From CAITSH01 sp945892985 (GTDB lineage: Bacteria; Pseudomonadota; Gammaproteobacteria; Burkholderiales; SG8-39), in assembly GCA_945892985.1 (NCBI GenBank), contig CAMDDU010000021.1, forward strand, positions 1-64,000: DNA of 64,000 bases, given 5' to 3'. How positions within the stretch are numbered: the first letter of the stretch is position 1; each line of letters begins with the position of its first letter. The position numbers were made by a program, and so were the translations under genes. This document shows, piece after piece, positions 61,264-64,000 of this stretch. The notes beneath the pieces were generated by a model. The model saw only the letters and a program-made list of their open reading frames with translations. It searched no databases and had not been told where the DNA came from.

Positions 61264-61893
61264 TTACTTCGAATACAGCTCAACTACCAGAGCCTCGTTA
61301 ATCGTGGCAGGCAGTTCTGAGCGCTGCGGAAGCGCCTTGAACGTTCCCTTAAGCCCTTTTGAATCAACTTCCATCCACTCGGGAACGCCGCGCGACTCAG
61401 CGGCCTCTGCGGCTGCCTTGATGCGCAATTGCGCCTTGGATTTTTCAGCCACTTCAACCACATCACCGGGCTTAACCTGGTAAGAGGGGATGTTTACGCG
61501 CTTGCCGTTGACCAAGATGCCGTTATGCCGGACCACTTGCCGGGCCTCCGTCCGTGAGGAACCGAAACCCATGCGGTACGCAACGGTGTCCAGGCGCGAC
61601 TCGAGAATCTGCAGCAGTGACTCACCGGTAACGCCCTTGCGCCTGGAAGCTTCCGCATAAACCCGGCGAAACTGACCCTCGAGCACGCCGTAAATACGAC
61701 GAACCTTCTGTTTTTCACGGAGCTGCTTGCCAAAGTCCGACAAACGTTGACCGCTCTTCTGGCCATGTTGGCCTGGAGCATAGGGCCGACGCTCGATGGC
61801 GCATTTGTCAGTGAAACATTTTTCGCCTTTGAGGAAGAGCTTTTCGCCCTCCCGGCGACACTGCCGGCATTTGGGATCTAGGTTGCGTGCCAT
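61264..61893 (-). CDS. rpsD: 30S ribosomal protein S4
   Basis: A 209-residue S4, a primary 16S rRNA binder. The N-terminus keeps a zinc-type Cys set (C9 and C12 in KCRQCRREG, C26 and C31 in KCFTDKC). The S4 RNA-binding domain follows (LDTVAYRMGFGSSRTEARQVVRHNGILVNGK). Confidence 0.99.
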   Translation of the reverse strand: MARNLDPKCRQCRREGEKLFLKGEKCFTDKCAIERRPYAPGQHGQKSGQRLSDFGKQLREKQKVRRIYGVLEGQFRRVYAEASRRKGVTGESLLQILESRLDTVAYRMGFGSSRTEARQVVRHNGILVNGKRVNIPSYQVKPGDVVEVAEKSKAQLRIKAAAEAAESRGVPEWMEVDSKGLKGTFKALPQRSELPATINEALVVELYSK

Positions 61894-61911
61894 AGGATTC
61901 TCGTTAAGTCG

Positions 61912-62319
61912 TTAGATGCGGCGACGCTTGGGCGCACGGCAGCCATTGTGCGGCACCGGCGTAACGTCGGAAATGCTGGTGATCTTCAAGCCAAGGGCGT
62001 TGAGTGCGCGCACAGCCGACTCACGACCAGGCCCGGGCCCCTTAATGCGAACTTCAAGGTTCTTAACACCGCATTCCTGCGCAGCCTTACCGGCGCTTTC
62101 AGCAGCGACCTGAGCGGCAAACGGCGTCGACTTGCGCGAGCCCTTGAAGCCAGCAGCTCCAGAGGTAGCCCAAGACAGGGCATTACCCTGACGGTCTGTG
62201 ATGGTGATAATCGTGTTGTTGAACGATGCGTGCACGTGCGCGATACCTTCCGCGACGTTCTTCTTAACTTTTTTCCTAACCCGGGTATTCGCCGGCTGCT
62301 GGGCTGGGGGCTTAGCCAT
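61912..62319 (-). CDS. rpsK: 30S ribosomal protein S11
   Basis: A 135-residue S11 of the platform. AHVHASFNNTIITITDRQGNALSWATSG and KGPGPGRESAVRALN are its conserved blocks, ending PHNGCRAPKRRRI. The gene is 18 bp upstream of rpsD. Confidence 0.99.
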   Translation of the reverse strand: MAKPPAQQPANTRVRKKVKKNVAEGIAHVHASFNNTIITITDRQGNALSWATSGAAGFKGSRKSTPFAAQVAAESAGKAAQECGVKNLEVRIKGPGPGRESAVRALNALGLKITSISDVTPVPHNGCRAPKRRRI

Positions 62320-62366
62320 TTGTGCTTATCCTCAATAAATCGATATGTGCGCGAATCTGCTGACGG

Positions 62367-62744
62367 CTACTTGCCGGCTTGAACCTTGCCTGCGATCGCC
62401 GCCTTGCGCGGCCCCTTACGGGTACGAGCGTTTGTACGTGTACGCTGACCTCGAAGGGGGAGTCCCTTGCGATGACGGACACCACGATAGCAACCAAGGT
62501 CCATAAGACGCTTAATGTTCATGGACACTTCGCGCCGGAGGTCACCCTCAACAGTGAAACGGGCGACTTCCTCGCGCAAACGTTCCAGCTGTGGTTCGGA
62601 CAAGTCCTTGACCTTGGTAGCCGACTTGATATTGGCGGACACGCAAATCGCCTTGGAGCGCGCGCTGCCGATGCCGAAAATCGCCTGAAGGGCAATAACG
62701 GCATGCTGGTGGTTCGGGATGTTTACGCCTGCGATACGGGCCAT
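62367..62744 (-). CDS. rpsM: 30S ribosomal protein S13
   Basis: A 125-residue S13 of the small-subunit head. MARIAGVNIPNHQHAVIALQAIFGIG is the conserved start, and GVRHRKGLPLRGQRTRTNARTRKG the end, which contacts the P-site tRNA. Confidence 0.99.
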   Translation of the reverse strand: MARIAGVNIPNHQHAVIALQAIFGIGSARSKAICVSANIKSATKVKDLSEPQLERLREEVARFTVEGDLRREVSMNIKRLMDLGCYRGVRHRKGLPLRGQRTRTNARTRKGPRKAAIAGKVQAGK

Positions 62745-62855
62745 ACTGTCACCTTAATTAACTGCACGCTGGAAACGCGAAACTGGCAATTATAGCTTAA
62801 AAATCGACTTTTAACCATCTGCGCTCACCCAAACCGGGAGAGACGCCGGAAAAAC

Positions 62856-62969
62856 TTAACCCTGACGCTGCTTATGGCGGGGATCTTTGCAGATCACGCG
62901 AACCACACGATTACGACGAATGACTTTGCAGTTACGGCAGATTTTCTTTACCGAAGCCAATACTTTCAT
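62856..62969 (-). CDS. rpmJ: 50S ribosomal protein L36
   Basis: A 37-residue L36. It starts MKVLASVKKICRNCKVIRR and ends ICKDPRHKQRQG. C11, C14, C27 and H32 form the zinc site, so this is the Zn-containing form. It lies 12 bp after infA and about 110 bp before rpsM. Confidence 0.98.
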   Translation of the reverse strand: MKVLASVKKICRNCKVIRRNRVVRVICKDPRHKQRQG

Positions 62970-62981
62970 GGTCTTCCCCTT

Positions 62982-63200
62982 TTACTTGGCGCGGAAAACG
63001 ATCCGCGCCCTCGATAAGTCATACGGCGTAAGTTCCACCGTCACCTTGTCACCCGGCAGGATGCGAATATAGTGCATGCGCATTTTTCCCGAGATGTGTC
63101 CCAACACGATATGCCCGTTCTCTAACTTCACGCGGAAGGTCGCGTTCGGGAGTGTTTCAGCGATCTCCCCCTGCATTTGGATTACGTCTTCCTTCGACAT
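62982..63200 (-). CDS. infA: Translation initiation factor IF-1
   Basis: A 72-residue OB-fold IF-1. MSKEDVIQMQGEIAETLPNATFRVKLENGHIVLGHISGKMRMHYIRILPGDK-type order is seen (NATFRVKLENGH, GKMRMHYIRILPGD, VELTPYDLSRARIVFR). It assists IF-2 and IF-3 at the A site. The position between secY and rpmJ is usual for betaproteobacteria. Confidence 0.98.
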   Translation of the reverse strand: MSKEDVIQMQGEIAETLPNATFRVKLENGHIVLGHISGKMRMHYIRILPGDKVTVELTPYDLSRARIVFRAK

Positions 63201-63219
63201 GCGCTCCTTGTCTCTCCCG

Positions 63220-64000
63220 TTACCGGGAAGAGAACCCTGCCCCCTTGAAATTCGCTTTTTTGAGCAGGCTTTCGTACTGGTGCGACATGATGTAAGCCTG
63301 GACCTGAGACATGAAATCCATCGTCACGACAACAATAATCAGCAACGAGGTTCCGCCGAAGTAAAACGGCACGTTCCATTTCAGAATAAGGAACTCGGGC
63401 AGCAGACAAACCAGCGTCACGTATACGGCGCCCGCGAGTGTCAACCGCATCAGAATCCGCTCAAGATAACGCGATGTCTGATCACCCGGCCGAATCCCCG
63501 GAACAAACGCACCCGACTTCTTAAGATTGTCGGCTGTTTCCTTTGGATTGTATTGCAAGGCCGTGTAGAAAAAGCAAAAGAACACGATCGCCGACGCGTA
63601 AAGCAACACGTAGATCGGTTGCCCTGGCGACAGCGTTGCTGCGATGTCCTTGAGCCAGGTCATACCCTCGTGGGCCCCGAACCAACCAGCAATGGTGGCG
63701 GGAAACAAAATTATTGAAGAGGCAAAAATAGGGGGAATTACGCCCGCCATGTTTAGCTTGAAAGGGAGGTGCGATGACTGCCCACCGTAAACCTTGTTGC
63801 CGACCTGTCGTTTCGCGTAGTTGACGAGGATTTTCCGCTGGCCTCGCTCGACAAAGCAAACCGCCCACGTAACCAAGGCAACAGCCACCGCGATGAGCAA
63901 AGCAACCAAGGGACTCATCGCTCCGGTTCGCACCAGTTCAAGCATCCCGGCAATGGCGCTAGGCAAACCTGCGGCAATTCCAGCGAAAATGATGATCGAG
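63220..64000 (-). CDS. secY: Preprotein translocase subunit SecY (C-terminal part)
   Basis: The last 259 residues of SecY; the gene starts beyond the right edge. Visible are SIIIFAGIAAGLPSAI, FVERGQRKILVNYAKRQVG, the loop SSHLPFKLNMAGVIPPIFASS and the C-terminal GTSLLIIVVVTMDFM. They cover about transmembrane helices 5 to 10. SecY forms the protein-conducting channel with SecE and SecG. It is 20 bp before infA. Confidence 0.98.
   Translation of the reverse strand, partial: SIIIFAGIAAGLPSAIAGMLELVRTGAMSPLVALLIAVAVALVTWAVCFVERGQRKILVNYAKRQVGNKVYGGQSSHLPFKLNMAGVIPPIFASSIILFPATIAGWFGAHEGMTWLKDIAATLSPGQPIYVLLYASAIVFFCFFYTALQYNPKETADNLKKSGAFVPGIRPGDQTSRYLERILMRLTLAGAVYVTLVCLLPEFLILKWNVPFYFGGTSLLIIVVVTMDFMSQVQAYIMSHQYESLLKKANFKGAGFSSR

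Overview
The window looks like chromosomal DNA of a high-GC betaproteobacterium, probably of the order Burkholderiales. Three things suggest this: three orphan Bug-type (tripartite tricarboxylate transporter) substrate-binding proteins, the gene order rplQ-rpoA-rpsD-rpsK-rpsM-rpmJ-infA-secY with infA between rpmJ and secY, and the density of small catabolic operons for aromatic and hydroxy acids. No rRNA, tRNA or CRISPR array was seen. The assignment is inferred from gene content, not from a database search.

Layout. 1-150: the end of an IS30-like element. 0.2-11.8 kb: a catabolic island with a DAO-type flavoprotein, an IclR regulator divergent from a PhyH oxygenase - Gfo/Idh/MocA - Bug run, an aldo/keto reductase, an esterase, and a leftward operon of IlvD-type dehydratase, DapA-type lyase, NIPSNAP protein and 2-hydroxyacid dehydrogenase, which resembles sugar-acid catabolism. 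12.1-15.2 kb: three glycan-type genes (TPR-glycosyltransferase, methyltransferase, GT61 family). 15.3-26.8 kb: a complete TRAP transporter, two paralogous IorA-like 2-oxoacid:acceptor oxidoreductases with a long IorB-like partner, a thioesterase and gentisate 1,2-dioxygenase. This stretch is studded with about 92-bp palindromic repeats, a 150-bp tandem duplication and stray copies of the iorA 5' end.

27-34.6 kb: a flavoprotein plus Bug pair, an EamA transporter, a membrane/PGDYG fusion, an amidase and another Bug protein. 35-36.7 kb: a PEMT-like membrane methyltransferase overlapping a protein with a 2-oxoglutarate/Fe(II)-oxygenase-like metal pattern. 37.9-42.5 kb: a MerR regulator-centred locus (DUF3429 and GNAT on one side; fasciclin, HiPIP, three tiny membrane proteins, SDR and DCC-family protein on the other) with a perfect 12-bp inverted repeat in the divergent promoter. 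42.5-44.1 kb: an IS91-like transposase remnant, a DedA-like protein and gene debris.

44.1-54.7 kb: an aromatic-degradation locus. A leftward operon holds a gamma-resorcylate decarboxylase-like amidohydrolase, a 2Fe-2S/flavin reductase, two copies of a VOC + FAA-hydrolase gene pair and an ABC-type binding protein. Next to it are a MarR regulator, a divergent acyl-CoA-dehydrogenase-like flavin monooxygenase, and Rieske oxygenase beta and alpha subunits. 55-59.5 kb: esterase, a deleted ammonium-transporter pseudogene, glycerate kinase, EamA transporter and a DUF1857 protein. 59.8-64 kb: the ribosomal alpha operon, read leftward, with secY cut by the window end.
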